Notes: a model not told the origin generated them from the sequence alone. A stretch of DNA of 64,000 nucleotides from Alentia gelatinosa (GCA_950022655.1 OX465584.1:5465694-5529693), one strand, 5' to 3'. Numbered from the stretch's first letter, positions 1 through 12,311 are shown. Made by a program: numbers and translations.

Positions 1-1378
1 ATGCAGATGAGTAAATTGTCTTATATGTGAGGAAATGTTGTAGACCCACGCGTTTTAGAAGACTGATGGAGATGCCCTCTGATGTAGACTGTTGAACTGC
101 TGAACTGTTAATCCGTATGTTTACTGCGCATTTGACTCGCCTAATATTGGGTGGTAATGCCAGGCTTTTCCTGAACCCCTCCAGATAGTTCCTTTTATTG
201 CTATCAATATTGATGTACCAAAGACCATTTATTTTTGTCGTCTAATTTCCTTTTCGGATGAATCAGATGTGTAATTACCCAATGTTACCGTTGAATTACC
301 GTGATAAGCTACTATTATTGAGTTGGAGTTTCAAAGGACTGTATAACGAACTGACTCCACAAAAGACTAACATTGAAATTTGTCAGGTATTATCTTCTAT
401 TGAATAAGTAACGACTTCATATTGTATTATTGTGTACTAAGCCAGATAGGACTGGCACAAGGGACTTTGTTCTTTATTGTGTTTTTTCTCCCAAAGAACG
501 AGTTATCTATGGATTCTCATATGTACTACTGCTCCAAACCATGTACAAACTGTCTCCATTATCAAACCAGCCGCATAAGCTGATTGGAGGCAGTCTAAAT
601 AACGAAAAAAAAAAAAAAAAATCTTATCGTGGTCTGTGTTGCATTTTCGTTACTTAAAGTGATCTGTTTTTATGGAGGAAGGTCTTCCAAGATGACCATG
701 AAAATATCTTTATTTTTGAGTGGTTTTTTTAAAGGATCTTTACCAATTTTTAGGTCCGTTGCTAGATGGTTTCAATAACTCATAACAAAACACCTTCCAC
801 TATAATGGGGAAAAAAGTGAATAATAAAAAATGCAAAAGATATCCTTGAATTCGGAGGGCCACATTCAAAAATACGGACTGACACTCCGATTGTGGTCAC
901 TATCGCCTGAGGTTAGTTTTAATTGTAATCGTTCAGTCAATGTCGTTCTTAGTTTTAAAAACACCTCCCTGTTTTCCCTGCCGGACAAAATCTGGACCCT
1001 CTTGCTGAACAAAAGAAATCCCATCAAAATCAATGCACATTGATTGATCTTCGACAACATTGCCTGAAAGAGGTGGCAGAAACTGAACATAGATTGGTAT
1101 GAAACGCCATCGAAAATGGCGGATCAGCATGAGGGGAGTTTCAACTGGCCGACTTTGACCTCGGATAAAGTTGTCAGCCTTCACCGATGGATTTCTTTTG
1201 TTATTTTGATCCGAATTCAGAAATGTTTTTGTCTCCAATAATATAGTCTGTTGAATTAAACATAGGTTTAGAGAAAATCAGTCGGCAATTGGAAACAGAG
1301 CAATCATATTGAAAATTGCCGATCTTGTTCCGATCCTGTGCAACTTTCCATTATTTGGATATTAGTATAAGTGCCTAG
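1..1378. other. Unassigned non-coding sequence
   Basis: No convincing exon, RNA gene or repeat copy is visible. Open frames are short and lack splice context. The only notable feature is a run of 17 A at 605-621. Confidence 0.6.
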
Positions 1379-1412
1379 AATTCACACGGTGGGATTCATG
1401 TACCTCACAGGG
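1379..1412. repeat. Inverted partner of the 82-bp minisatellite terminus
   Basis: This segment (CACGGTGGGATTCATGTACC within it) is the reverse complement of part of the unit repeated at 1529-2260. The array and this segment therefore look like the two terminal inverted repeats of one element, with one end amplified in tandem. Confidence 0.65.
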
Positions 1413-1528
1413 TTGAAAATCTCATTAGATTCTGTTCCCTTTTAGGGGTAAATGTCACCAACAATTGTAGGGGAAAACATATCTCAGGGAAATAGAACCC
1501 CACAATTTAGACGAAGAGATTGTGTTTG

Positions 1529-2260
1529 AATACAGAATCTTAGCAGGATGTTTCTCAGACAAAACCCCAATGAGGTACATGAATCCCACCATGTGAATCC
1601 CACTCAACAGGATACAGAATCTCAGCAGGATGTTTCTCAGACAAACCCCCTATGAGGTACATGAATCCCACCGTGTGAATCACACTTAACAGGATACAGA
1701 ATCTCAGCAGGATGTTTCTCAGACAAACCCCCTATGAGGTACATAAATCCCACCGTGTGAATCCCACTTAACAGGATACAGAATCTCAGCAGGATGTTTC
1801 TCAGTCAAACCCCCTATGAGGTACATAAATCCCACTCTGTGAATTCCACTGAACAGGATACAGAATCTCAGCAGGATTTGTCTCAGACAAACCCCCTATG
1901 AGGTACATGAATCCCACTCCGTGAATCCCACTTAATAGGATACAGAATCTCAGCAGGATGTTTCTCAGACAAACCCCCTGTTAAGTATATAAATCCCATC
2001 GTGTTAATCTCACTTAACAGGATACAGAATCTCAGCAGGATTTGTCTCAGAAAAACCCCCTGTGAGGTACATGAATCCCACCATGTGAATCCCACTTAAC
2101 AGGGTACAGAATCTCAGCAGGATGTTTCTCAGACAAACCCCCTGTGAGGTACATGAATCCCACCGTGTGAATCCCACTTAACAGGATATAGAATCTCAGC
2201 AGGATGTTTCTCAGACAAACTGTTAAGTATATAAGTCCCATCGTGTGAATCCCACTTTAA
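1529..2260. repeat. Minisatellite, about 82-bp unit, about 9 copies
   Basis: The phrase ACAGAATCTCAGCAGGATG recurs near 1612, 1694, 1776, 1858, 1940, 2022, 2104 and 2186, a period of about 82 bp, with a few substitutions between units. Short open frames on the minus strand are by-products of the array. Confidence 0.9.
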
Positions 2261-2532
2261 AGCCAGCGCTCATGTTGTTGGCATGTGGAAATAGGCCTCA
2301 TGTCTGTGTTGTGCCGTTCTGCGGAACACTTGGCCACACTTAGTGCACATCGTCCCTGGTTTATGGACTGTGAAATTCCCACAGCACAAATCATTAGAAT
2401 GACCTAATATTGTTTCAAAATATCCTCAGTAGGCTACTTGAAGACAGTGTGGAGTGGGACTACGTTAAACATGGGAGACACACTGTTCATGAAGGGCAAC
2501 CATCTCAACTCGTCTTATCATGCATATATCAT

Positions 2533-2893
2533 TCATCTGGAACATAGTGTCCATATAGAAAACACACAGGAAATGTGTATCACCATACCCGGAGCATACA
2601 GATATATCCACCTTATACAAAGTGTCCACAGAAAACACAGGGAGTGTGTATCACCATACCCAGAGAATACAGATATATCCACCCAATACAAAGTGTCCAT
2701 AGTAAACACATAGGGAGTGTGTATCACCATACCCAGAGAATACAGATATATCCACCTAATACAAAGTGTCTGTAGAAAACACATAGGGAGTGTGTATCAC
2801 CATACCTGGATCATACATATATATCCACCTAATACAGAGTGTCCACAGAAAACACATAGGGAGTGTGTATCACCATACCTGGATCATACTTAA
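2533..2893. repeat. Minisatellite, about 73-bp unit, 5 copies
   Basis: GTGTATCACCATACC recurs at about 2575, 2644, 2718, 2791 and 2863. The unit contains ATCCACCTAATACAAAGTGT, which is the terminal sequence of the HB body that starts at 3043. The array is therefore an amplified element end. Confidence 0.9.
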
Positions 2894-3041
2894 AAGAAAC
2901 CAAAACGAGTTGCTTTCTGTATTTATCTCACCCCTGTATACACTGAAAGAATGGACAACACATAGGATACAGACAATGGAGAACAGACTGTAATACTTGG
3001 AGAGACATAGAGAACGAGTTCCCAATGTTAAGCATATGGAC
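2894..3041. mobile_element. HB element fragment, TTTATCTCACCCC type, split by an insertion
   Basis: A decayed hairpin arm is followed by TTTATCTCACCCC (about 2923) and a body matching 6179-6324. The body breaks at about 3041, where another HB unit is inserted, and resumes at about 3384 with CCAGGGGTGAGAT. Confidence 0.7.
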
Positions 3042-3383
3042 ATTTATTATCCACCTAATACAAAGTGTCCATAGAAAACACATAGGAAGTGTGTATGGAC
3101 ATACCCGGCGCATACGGATATGTTGTATGCTCCGGGTGGCGCATACGGAAAACTAGTGCGTATGGAAAAATAGTGCATAACTAAAATGAACTGATATCGA
3201 TGCCACTTGTTCAGAAAAGGTGGATAATAAATACAATATTGACTGGTTTCAGACAAAAGCAGTTGTATGCTCTTCGGAGTTGACTCTACGCAATATCCTC
3301 GCATACGCTCGGATATTACTACGCGTCAACTCCTCGGAGGATACGGCCGCTTGTATCTGAAACCAGTCAATATTGTATATTTA
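3042..3383. mobile_element. HB element, TTTATTATCCACC type (body then hairpin)
   Basis: The body spans 3043-3231 with inverted ends TTTATTATCCACC and GGTGGATAATAAA. The hairpin spans 3232-3383; its arms begin CAATATTGACTGGTTTCAGA and end with the complement. The unit interrupts another HB body, so body end and hairpin base appear to be its true termini. An inverted copy is at 36665-36984. Confidence 0.75.
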
Positions 3384-3570
3384 TTCCAGGGGTGAGATGA
3401 AGATATATCCAGCTAATACATACATACAATACATACACAATATTGACCTGCGTTCCTAAAATAAACTGATATCGACACACCGGTAAAAGGTGGTCAATAG
3501 AAATGTTTTCCAACCACGGAGACTAAGATATATACGGAACGAAAAGATGAAACACAATAGATAGATTATA

Positions 3571-3966
3571 GACTGGTTTCAGATAAAAGAAGTTTAATGC
3601 TCCTGGGAGTTTACTACTATGAAGAGACGTCACGAGCTTGAGTCTGAGTTTATTTATGCCACGCATTTTGTTGGCTCCATAATTTCACGAGTCGAAGACG
3701 AGTGACATTACAGAGCCAACAAAATGAGTGGCATAAATAAGCTCAAACTCAAACAAGTGGCGTCTAGATTTTATCCTACCCCGTTTCCACATTTTTTCAG
3801 TATTGGAAAGTACACACTTTATGTCACACCCGTGAAATAAACAAATCCCGTGTTAAGCCTATTGCGTTTATTATTCGGGGTAGGATAAATGTATATATAA
3901 CATCCTCACACATGCTCGGATACTACTATGCGTCAACTCCTCGGTATCTGAAACCAGGCAATATTG
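3571..3966. mobile_element. Nested HB elements
   Basis: A hairpin of the GACTGGTTTCAG family (left part 3571-3621, right part about 3895-3966) is split by a second HB unit. The inner unit has arms at about 3624-3677 and 3712-3766, a loop with GTCGAAGACGAGTGAC, and a body at 3770-3889 bounded by TTATCCTACCCC and GGGGTAGGATAA. Confidence 0.7.
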
Positions 3967-4209
3967 AGTTTGAATATTCGCCTCATATTTCTCAGTAAAT
4001 ATAGAACAACAGGGACATTTTCTCTAAAGAAGGCCACTGCTAGCAAAACACGGAGATATAGACGTAAATCATAGACGTGGGAATCTAGCCATACTTTAAT
4101 CGACCTGGGATTAGCCTCAGATGATGACTTTCTGTATCATACAGATAAATCTACCACTAATCCTGGCCAGGCTGTAGGCAGGGGGCAATTCTTCCCGGAT
4201 TAACTGAAA

Positions 4210-4615
4210 ATATGGGGGGCCGCATATAACCCGACATAAATCTGTATAATTACCTGTTTACATTAACACATAACCCTCCATAAATTTGTATAATTATATG
4301 TTTACATTAACACATAACCCCCCATAAAGCTATATAATTATATATTTATATTAACACATAACCCTCCATAAATCTGTATAATTATATATCTACATTAACA
4401 CATAACCCTCCATAAATCTGCTTAATTATCTGTTTACATTAACATGTAACCCTCCATAACTCTGTGTAATTATATGTTTACATTAACACATATAAACCTC
4501 CATACATATGTATTTAATCCTCTGTTTATGTTAACACATAACCCTCCATAAATCTGTATAATTACCTATTTACATCAACATGTAAACCTTTATAAATCTG
4601 TAAAACCACCTGTTT
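4210..4615. repeat. AT-rich satellite, about 44-bp unit, about 9 copies
   Basis: CATTAACACATAACCCTCC recurs at about 44-bp spacing from 4261 onward, alternating with TCTGTATAATTA. The units have diverged, suggesting an old array. Confidence 0.85.
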
Positions 4616-4648
4616 ACGTTTACCATGAATATCGGCTGGCAGCTGGCT

Positions 4649-6000
4649 GAGTGGTGGGAAGTGGTGTTCTGAGGAGGGCAGAGGATGGTGTGAGATGGCC
4701 AGTGGGTGGTGTGTAGTGGGCAGTGGGTAGTGTGAGATGGGAAGTGGGTGCTGTGTGGTGGGCAGAGGATGGTGTGTGGTTGGTTTTTTTTATAGATTTT
4801 TATTGGAAATGATTCGCTTGTGTGAGATACAGTGCGGTCCACCATCATCACCTAAGTGTGAGATGGGAAGTGGGTGGTGTGTGGTGGGCAGAGGATGGTG
4901 TGTGGTGGCCAGTGGGTGGTGTGTAGTGGGCAGTGGGTTGTTAGAGGTGGGCAGTGGATGGTGTGTAGTGGGCAGAGTTGTTGTGGGGTGGGCAGTGGGC
5001 GATGTGAGGTGGGCGGTTGGTTTTGAGAGGTAAGTGATAGAAAGTAGACAAGCACTGAGCAGTATTAAAGAAGAAACCAACAAGTTTTGCTCAAAGTCAT
5101 CGTTCTCCACGAGTTTGTAGTGGGTGGTGTGTAGTGGGCAGTGGGTGGTGTGTAGTGGGCAGTGGGTGGTGTGTAGTGGGCAGTGGGTGGTGTGTAGTGG
5201 GCAGTGGGTGGTGTGAGGTGGGCAGTGGGCAGTGGGTGGTGTGAGGTGGGCAGTGGATGGTGTGAGGTATGCAGTGGGTGGTGAGAGGTGGGCAGTGGAT
5301 GGTGTGTAGTGGGCAGTGGGTGGTGTGTAGTGGGCAGTGGGTGGTGTGTAGTGGGCAGTGGGTGGTGTGTAGTGGGCAGTGGGTGGTGTGAGGTGGGCAG
5401 TGGGCAGTGGGTGGTGTGAGGTGGGCAGTGGATGGTGTGAGGTATGCAGTGGGTGGTGAGAGGTGGGCAGTGGATGGTGTGTTTGGGCAATAGGAGGTGG
5501 GATGGTGGACAGTGGGTGGTATGAGGTGGACAGTCGGTGGTGTGAGGTGGGCAGTGGGTGGTGTGAGGTGGGCAGTGGGTGGTGTGAGGTGGGCAGTGGG
5601 TGGTGTGAGGTGGGCAGTGGGTGGTGTGAGGTGGGCAGTGGGTGGTGTGAGGTGGGCAGTGGATGGTGTGAGGTAGGCAGTGGGTGGTGAGAGGTGGGCA
5701 GTGGTTGGTGTGTTTGGGCAATAGGAGGTGGGATGGTGGACAGTGGGTGGTATGAGGTGGACAGTGGGTGGTGTGAGGTGGACAGTGGGTGGTATGAGGT
5801 GGACAGTGGGTGGTGTGAGGTGGACAGTGGGTGGTGTGAGGTGGACAGTGGGTAGTGGGCAGTGGGTGGTGTGAGGTGGACAGTGGGTGGTGTGAGGTGG
5901 ACAGTGGGTGGTGTGAGGTGGACAGTGGGTAGTGGGCAGTGGGTGGTGTGTAGTGGCCAGTGGGAGGTGTGAGATGGGTAGTGGGCGGTGAGAGGGAAGT
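4649..6000. repeat. G/T-rich minisatellite, 21-bp unit, about 60 copies
   Basis: The unit is a variant of GTGGGCAGTGGGTGGTGTGTA. Because 21 is divisible by three, the minus strand has overlapping open frames of up to 408 codons rich in His, Pro and Thr; these are artefacts. The array is interrupted at about 4778-4860 by unique sequence and at about 5008-5115 by a fragment of the HB hairpin found intact at 6036. Confidence 0.95.
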
Positions 6001-6035
6001 GACAGTAAGTAGACAACCACTGAGCAGTATCAAAT

Positions 6036-6324
6036 AAGAAACCAACAAGCTTTAGTCAAAGTCCTCGTTCTCCACGAGTTTGATGTGGAGTGATATGAAC
6101 GAGGAAACAGCTGAGTGAATATCACATGGTGTTCAAACGAGTTGGAGAACAACAACTTTGACCCAATTGGTTTCTGTATTTATCTCACCCCTGTACATAC
6201 TAAAAGAATGGATGACACACAGGATATAGACCATAGAGAACGGACTGCAATACTCGTAGAGGCATGGAGAACGTGTTCCCAAATGTTAAGCCTATAGGAC
6301 AAAAATACCAGGGGGTGAGATAAA
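6036..6324. mobile_element. HB element, TTTATCTCACCCC type
   Basis: The hairpin at about 6036-6172 has arms around TTTAGTCAAAGTCCTCGTTC and a loop with CAGCTGAGTGAATATCAC. It joins a body at 6179-6324 bounded by TTTATCTCACCCC and GGGGGTGAGATAAA. Close relatives lie at 54022-54313, 2894-3041 and 29710-29820. Confidence 0.8.
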
Positions 6325-6600
6325 CAGTGAGAGTGGAAGCTGGTAGAAAGATGATTATTGTGGGATGAAGCCTGCCAGAACGTGGTCCGTGAAAACAAGT
6401 ACGCAAAGGACGGGGTGTAATCAGAGGAGCGGATAATCCCCCTCACAGGGCGGATTATAACACGGGGAGGGTGAGATTAACACGGATTACTAGGGAAGAT
6501 GTGCAGGGGTCGCCCGCTCACCTCCTCCTGATGACCCCCTGGAGGCGTGTAGGTGAGGCGGGGGTGTAGAGACTGCAGCAGGGCACCCCGGCCACCATTA

Positions 6601-7387
6601 AGCCCAATGCCCATCTACCGATTAAGGGTTGAACGATCAGTTCGCAAATCGTATAAGAGTCTGCGAACTTGTTGCAGCCAAATTACGTAACCCAATCAAG
6701 CCCCATTTACCAACGTTCCGTTGTCAGCGACTAGATTAGAGCCTGATGCCCATCTACCGATTAAGGGTTGAACGATTAGTTCGCAAATCGTATAAGAGTC
6801 GGCGAACTTGTTGCAGCCAAATTACGTAACCCAATCAAGCCCCATTTACCAACGTTCCGTTGTCGGCGACTAGATTAGAGCCTGATGCCCATCTACCGAT
6901 TAAGGGTTGAACGATTAGTTCGCAAATCGTATAAGAGTCGGCGAACTTGTTGCAGCCAAATTACGTCACCCAATCAAGCCCCATTTACCAACGTTCCGTT
7001 GTCGGCGACTAGATTAAAACCTGATGCCCATCTACCGATTAAAGGTTGAATGATTAGTTCGCAAATCATATAGGAGTCGGTGAACTTGTCACAGGCAAAT
7101 TACGTAACCCTTCGCTCGACTGGCAGACATTAAGAGAGGGGGTGGTGAGTATTAGTCAATCAGTCTACACTTACCGATTTTGGAACTGGAAACCACAACT
7201 TGTCGGCGACAAAATAACATCTGAAGGAGGTGGTTTACTAATCGGTGGCTGACCCTTGCCTATCTGTCCTATGATCTACCGACTACAGCCAACTCCGTTA
7301 GGATGCCTCGCCTGAGACAAATTACCGTCCGTTTGTTGCCGACAAAGGAACATAGATATTTCTAAATCGGTAGATGGGCATTGGGCT
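6601..7387. mobile_element. MITE family B, copy 1, with internal 139-bp tandem repeat
   Basis: Inverted ends AGCCCAATGCCCATCTACCG and its complement are flanked by TTA duplications (6598-6600 and 7388-7390). A 139-bp internal segment is repeated (starts near 6608, 6746, 6886 and 7025). The TTA duplication fits PIF/Harbinger-type transposition; no transposase is present. Relatives are at 11243, 11435, 23030, 38853 and 63084. Confidence 0.85.
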
Positions 7388-7390
7388 TTA

Positions 7391-9238
7391 GGAAACATAA
7401 TCAGGGTGATTATAATCTGAGCCTTTCATAAAGACTTTAATTACACTGCATAAGTGAGCAGCCTCTGATCAGACAATTAGTGAGATGAAATTCATTACCC
7501 AGTCTCACTCACTAAAAAACACAAGGCTAATCTGGGAAGTAGCGGTCCTCAGTGACTTGTTACTAATTCCATTCATCTTCCCTTATATGTTTTTACTCCC
7601 TGTCCTGTACATAGGATGGAACCTGGGATTAAGACAAGATCAATAGGATTACAGCACAGGCCAAGGCTGGTCTTAGAAGATCCCTCCTTTTATTGTGTTC
7701 TAAAACATGTGATTCTAATTTTAATTATCTCCGTGGAAAATAAATATATTATGTATAATGTTATACTCATATATCATTATTATATGAGAATTATCATGTA
7801 TGAGAAATAACAATTTGGGACCAGTGGCTAGTAACCCAAAACGAGAAAACCTGGTTAATAGAAAACTTAGGTCTTGTAATAAACTGCTATTTAAACTGTC
7901 TAGATTAAGAACCGATAGACACCCTGAACCGCTTTTACCCATTTGAGCATACGCCCTCCAGAGGTTCCTGAACTCCCCATTATCGCCCAGGGTAAATACT
8001 GGGCACACCACAACCGCATGAACCACAGTTTCCTTATTTATAATTGGAGAAACTACATATAATTCCGGATATATGGGTAGAAATAGCTGAAATTCCCATA
8101 TCTGGCATCAGAATTTCAATTTGAAGATTTCTGAAAACGGTTAAACTGGATAATTGTGGGTTACGGTTCAAGGGTCTATCACCATGCAATGTCGGCAACC
8201 AGCGAACACCGGAACTTGTAAACAGACTGAATTCTGGGATACCTCAATAGGGTCTATGAATAGTAACAATATAGACAATGTTTCTAATTGTGACATAATG
8301 TATTTTGAGAAGCCTCCACAAGAGCTGAGCTCTCAAGGCATGGTCGCAATAATTTGTAATGTTAAATGTATGAATATACATGTTCAAAACTATATACTTC
8401 GATATCAGATCAGATATTCTTCATCAATTACTTTTTACGTAGGGCCTTCATAAAATCTCCATAACAGATTGCGCGATTCTATGAATACAGTAGGCCTATA
8501 CCTTATCCACTGTTATTTTCTGATCCAGACAAGATGCCACTGAGGTCTAGAATAAAAAGAATCACCGGAAAATATCCCAATCCTGATCATACCCACTATT
8601 TACCGCTAACGCGATAAAACATTCTGTTCATCCAATCAAACGTCAGTAAGCCTTCGCATGCGCAACGGCGACTCCCGTGAAAAAGTAAACGACTGTGAGA
8701 CACCAGCGACTAACGTGCGTGGGTGGTGTACCTCCAAACTGAGCGATAATAGGTGCACTCCCATTCATGGGCGATAATAGGTGCAACAGGGTAATGAGCG
8801 ATAATAGGTGTGATCGCGGTAGGCGTAACGACATGCGGGCGTGGTATTAGGGCGCCATAAACACGAGATTACAGTGTCGGGCAAACCGTAAGAACAGAGT
8901 GGGTATCAGTGAGTGGGCCCGATGAAATGGGGGAGAAGGCTAGGGTCGATACTTACTGCTGCGGTGTGTGTATTATTAATGAAAAGAGAGACTTGGTCTG
9001 GGAATTCTCAAATTGGGTGTTGTTAGACCTAATAACTACTGCCACCTGAAAAAACATGACGGGAACGATGTGATAACTGTTGTGATTTGATGTATGGATG
9101 ACGGGTGCGCTATGGTCCTTTCTCAATTAAGGGGAAAAAATCGATGCTAGTTCCAGCGGTTAGATGACAAGATTTGAGGCATTTACACTGTGTATAGGCT
9201 CGGTAAATGAATGAAAGGAAAAGACCTTTATAAGAGTA
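7391..9238. other. Unassigned non-coding sequence
   Basis: No exon with usable splice sites was recognised. At 8742-8812 the phrase GCGATAATAGGTG occurs three times at 28-29 bp spacing. Confidence 0.5.
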
Positions 9239-9240
9239 TA

Positions 9241-9665
9241 AAGGGGGGCGTCCACTAACCACGACAATGCTACAACAATGGCTTCCCAACAAGGTCCATG
9301 ATTGGCCTACGATTGGAGGCCTTGTCGTAGTTGGTCGACCCCAGTTCCTGAGAAGAGTCTACATCAAGGCCACGACAAGGCCATGATTGGAAGCTTGTCA
9401 GGAGCCTTCCGACAAGGCTATGACAACATCAAGCATGTTCGATTTTTCCCACGACTGGACCCTTGTCGTGGAGTGTCATGGCGTATCGGGTGTGTGTTGC
9501 AGAGGTCTACGATAGGAAATTTTGGTGGAGTGTGCACTTCCTGACACGCCCTGACAATGCTGTCGTAAAGCCCCCCTTCTTACGATAAGGCTGCGACAAG
9601 CGCCGATTGGACCTTTCTTGTTGGCACTTGTCATAGCCTTGTCGTGGTTGGTGGATGCCCCCCTT
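9241..9665. mobile_element. MITE family C, copy 1
   Basis: The left end begins AAGGGGGGCGTCCACTAACC, the right end is its near complement, and TA flanks both sides (9239-9240, 9666-9667). The interior is rich in CTTGTCGTGG/CCACGACAAG motifs. Two other copies are at 23277 and 48422. About 425 bp, no coding potential. Confidence 0.85.
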
Positions 9666-9690
9666 TAAGCACTGTCAGTGGCGTCAGAAT

Positions 9691-9711
9691 GGGGGGGGGG
9701 GGGGGGGGGGG
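9691..9711 (+). repeat. Poly-G run, 21 bases
   Basis: Uninterrupted G homopolymer just beyond MITE C1. Similar G runs occur on the plus strand elsewhere in the window. Confidence 0.95.
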
Positions 9712-10449
9712 CAGGGAAGGCGCTGCTCCCCCACCCTTTTGCCTGCCTAGAAAGTCAGCAGCTTCAAATGTTGTTCACAGTGTAAAAACTGTCTTGACTT
9801 TTCATCATGAAAAAATGTCTAATTCTTGTTGAAATGTTGGGCTATAATTGACAAGACAACAGCCACCAGTGAGTGTGTATGCTTATTTGTAGGAGCATGG
9901 TGATCCGGCTGTTACCGGAGGTCAGTTTATTTAGAAGCAATGTTGTACGGGGTCACAAAATTAACACAAACGTAAACGTGAATAATCTCAACAAGTCTAA
10001 CTCTTCAGCATGCAACAATGGCTAAGCCATGACTTTTCACTGTGGAAAAAATGTCAAAGTCAGACTTTTTAGCATGTGACAATAGCAAAGCCTTGACATT
10101 TCACAGACATTTCACAGACTTCATACCTTGTGAGAAAAAGGTCAGCAATCTTTCAGTTCACCCCCAACTTTCAAAATGTTCTGACGCCCCTGCACCACGA
10201 TTTTAAATCTGTCGGTGTGACTGCACTTTAACAGTGTTTGTTTGTGTTTCTGTGTGAGTCTGTGGAGGAGGAGCCTTCTGGATAATCACCTGCCACTTCC
10301 ATCAATAGACATCTTAATAGAGGAGGTTACCCTGCCCCAGGGCTTCTTCCTGAGGACACTCTTAGGTCACTGTAATGATCCACCACAAATAAGACCCAGT
10401 TTGAGTTAAAACTTTCCTGAAAGAGTAATGCCGATAGGTCACAGGCAGT
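9712..10449. other. Unassigned non-coding sequence
   Basis: No gene is recognised. Degenerate internal similarity is visible around 9990-10110 (CAGCATGCAACAATGGC and GCATGTGACAATAGC), perhaps an old duplication. Confidence 0.5.
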
Positions 10450-10896
10450 GAAATATGGCATTCCTGTAGATACTGCATGGGCAGTGTCATATGGCATTCC
10501 TGTAGATACTGCATGGGCAGTGTCATATGGCATTCTCGTAGATATGGCACAGTCAATGCCATATGGCATTCTTGTAGATATGGCACAGGCAATGCCATAT
10601 GGCATTCTCGTAGATATGGCACGGGCAATGTCATATGGCATTCTTGTAGATATGGCACAGGCAATGCCATATGGCATTCTCGTAGATATGGCACGGGCAA
10701 TGTCATATGGCATTCTCGTAGAAATGGCACGGGCAATGCCATATGGCATTCTCGTATATATGGCACGGGCAATGCCATATGGCATTCCCATAGATACGGC
10801 ATGGACAACGCCATATGGCATTCTCCTAGATACGGCACAGGCAATGTCATATGGCATTCCCGTAGAAAAGGCACGGGCAATGTCATATGGCATTCT
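10450..10896. repeat. Minisatellite, 36-bp unit, about 12 copies
   Basis: Each 36-bp unit carries ATATGGCATTC and usually the palindrome GCCATATGGC. Since 36 is divisible by three, both strands are open for 150-215 codons; I regard these as artefacts. The array runs directly into the HB hairpin at 10896. A shorter array of the same unit is at 12332-12513. Confidence 0.95.
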
Positions 10897-11199
10897 ATCG
10901 TAAAACTGGATGAGTTTTAATCTTAGCCACTGTATGCTATGACTGGAGTTTGGCAGAGTGACTTCGTGAGGCAAAGCCTAGTGAAGTCTGTAGCCAAAAC
11001 TCCAGGAGTGGCATGCAGTGGCCAAGATTAAAACAAATCAGGTTTTGATTTTATCCTTACCTGTCTCCTCAATTTTGGAATATTACGTGATAACAATTCT
11101 GTATGCCACTAGTGGCATATAAAACTCTGTATGCCAGTCAGCATGGCATACAGAAACTCAATGATAAGCCTATGGGATTTTATATTAGGGGTAGGATAA
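10896..11199. mobile_element. HB element, TTATCCTACCCC type
   Basis: Hairpin with arms GATGAGTTTTAATCTTAGCC and complement, loop GAGGCAAAGCCTAGTGAAGT at about 10968-10987, then a body from TTTATCCTTACC (about 11050) to GGGGTAGGATAA (11199). Relatives: 18979-19130, 36338-36593, 54641-54930, and a tail at 22403-22498. Confidence 0.8.
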
Positions 11200-11242
11200 G
11201 CGTAGATATGGCATGCGCATTAAATCATAAGAATATCTCAAG

Positions 11243-11404
11243 GGAGGGGGTTTCACTAATCGTTGGCTGACCCTTGCCTAGCTTTCCTACATCTACCAAC
11301 TAGGGCCGACTGAATTAGGATGCCTCGCCTGAGACAAAATCCTGTTCCTTTATTGCAGATAAAGGTACATCAATGTTCCGAAATCGGTAGATATGCATTG
11401 GCCT
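11243..11404. mobile_element. MITE family B, copy 2 (5'-truncated)
   Basis: Matches the right half of B1, from CACTAATCGTTGGCTGACCC to the terminal GAAATCGGTAGAT region, followed by TTA at 11405-11407. The left half is missing. Confidence 0.65.
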
Positions 11405-11434
11405 TTAATAAGCCCAACATTCAAATGGCCTTTA

Positions 11435-12309
11435 AGCACAAACCGAAAGTAATCTGTCTTAATGAATCATAATGGAGTCGGCTGTAGTCGGTAGTAGCAC
11501 AACTAGGCAAGGGTCAGGCAACGATCAGTGAAATCCTCTTCCTAAATCGGTAGCCAAAAGTTTATGAACACATTGATAAATCTAGTCGCCGACAACGGAA
11601 CGTTGGTAAATGGCGCTTGATTGGGTGGCCGATATTTTTTTTATTATTTTTTTTTTTATTCAGATGGAACAAAATACAATCACCAACGCGGCGTTCTTCC
11701 TTGTACAGTTCAACAAGACAGATACAGTAGCACAAGTTAACAAATCTGAGCTTATTTGCTTTTAGTAGAAAATTATTTGACATATGTGTAAACATATATG
11801 TATATCTGGTCATGTGACTCAGAATCTAAATATTCAATATTTCATATTTTCAGTCCTTTATCTACTTCTCAAAAAATAACAATTTGACTAGTATAGTATT
11901 AAATACAGATTTGATACTCAAACACAAAGACAATTACTACTCAAAAGAACAACTTGTTTTCAACCCGTCATTCGTTCATTTCCATTTATATGTCGCTCGA
12001 GATTTAAACAACTAATTTCGGTGAAATTTCTTTTCTGATTTTTCACATTATTACGGGTGGAGTTACAAGCAATGAGTTACACGTAAGACAAACACACATA
12101 CAATTTCATTATTCATATGGCACAAATACCTTGTATATGATACACGTCAATCATACTTATTTCACAATTAAGTTATTCACTGATCATTTTACGACAATCA
12201 TTCAACCCTGGCCGAGGTATTACGTAATTCGCTTGAGACAAGTTCACCGACTCCTATACGATTTGGGAACTAATCGTTCAATCCTGAATCGGTAGATGTG
12301 CATTGGCCT
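11435..12309 (-). mobile_element. MITE family B, copy 3, interrupted
   Basis: B-family sequence in reverse orientation: 11435-11632 and 12209-12309, followed by TTA. It is split by a poly(A)-tailed insertion at 11633-12208. Copy B6 at 63084 has uninterrupted sequence across this point, which supports the join. Confidence 0.7.
11633..12208 (-). mobile_element. Poly(A)-tailed retro-insertion, 5'-truncated LINE-like
   Basis: On the minus strand the segment ends in AATAAA followed by an A-rich tail (plus-strand T tract at about 11634-11661). It is flanked by the 7-bp duplication TGGCCGA (11626-11632 and 12209-12215). This is the mark of target-primed reverse transcription. No reverse transcriptase frame remains, so it is either a truncated LINE 3' end or a non-autonomous retrocopy. 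Confidence 0.65.
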
Positions 12310-12311
12310 TT

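Noticed and set aside
4790..6048. Overlapping minus-strand open frames of 307-408 codons rich in His, Pro and Thr
   Set aside because: They are translations of a 21-bp minisatellite; all frames stay open because the unit is divisible by three and lacks stops.
6601..7100. CRISPR-like regular repeats
   Set aside because: 139-bp units are tandem copies within a MITE, without spacers, in a eukaryotic genome.
10327..10974. Open frames of 147-215 codons on both strands
   Set aside because: 36-bp tandem array; the same repeat is open on both strands and has no splice or start context.
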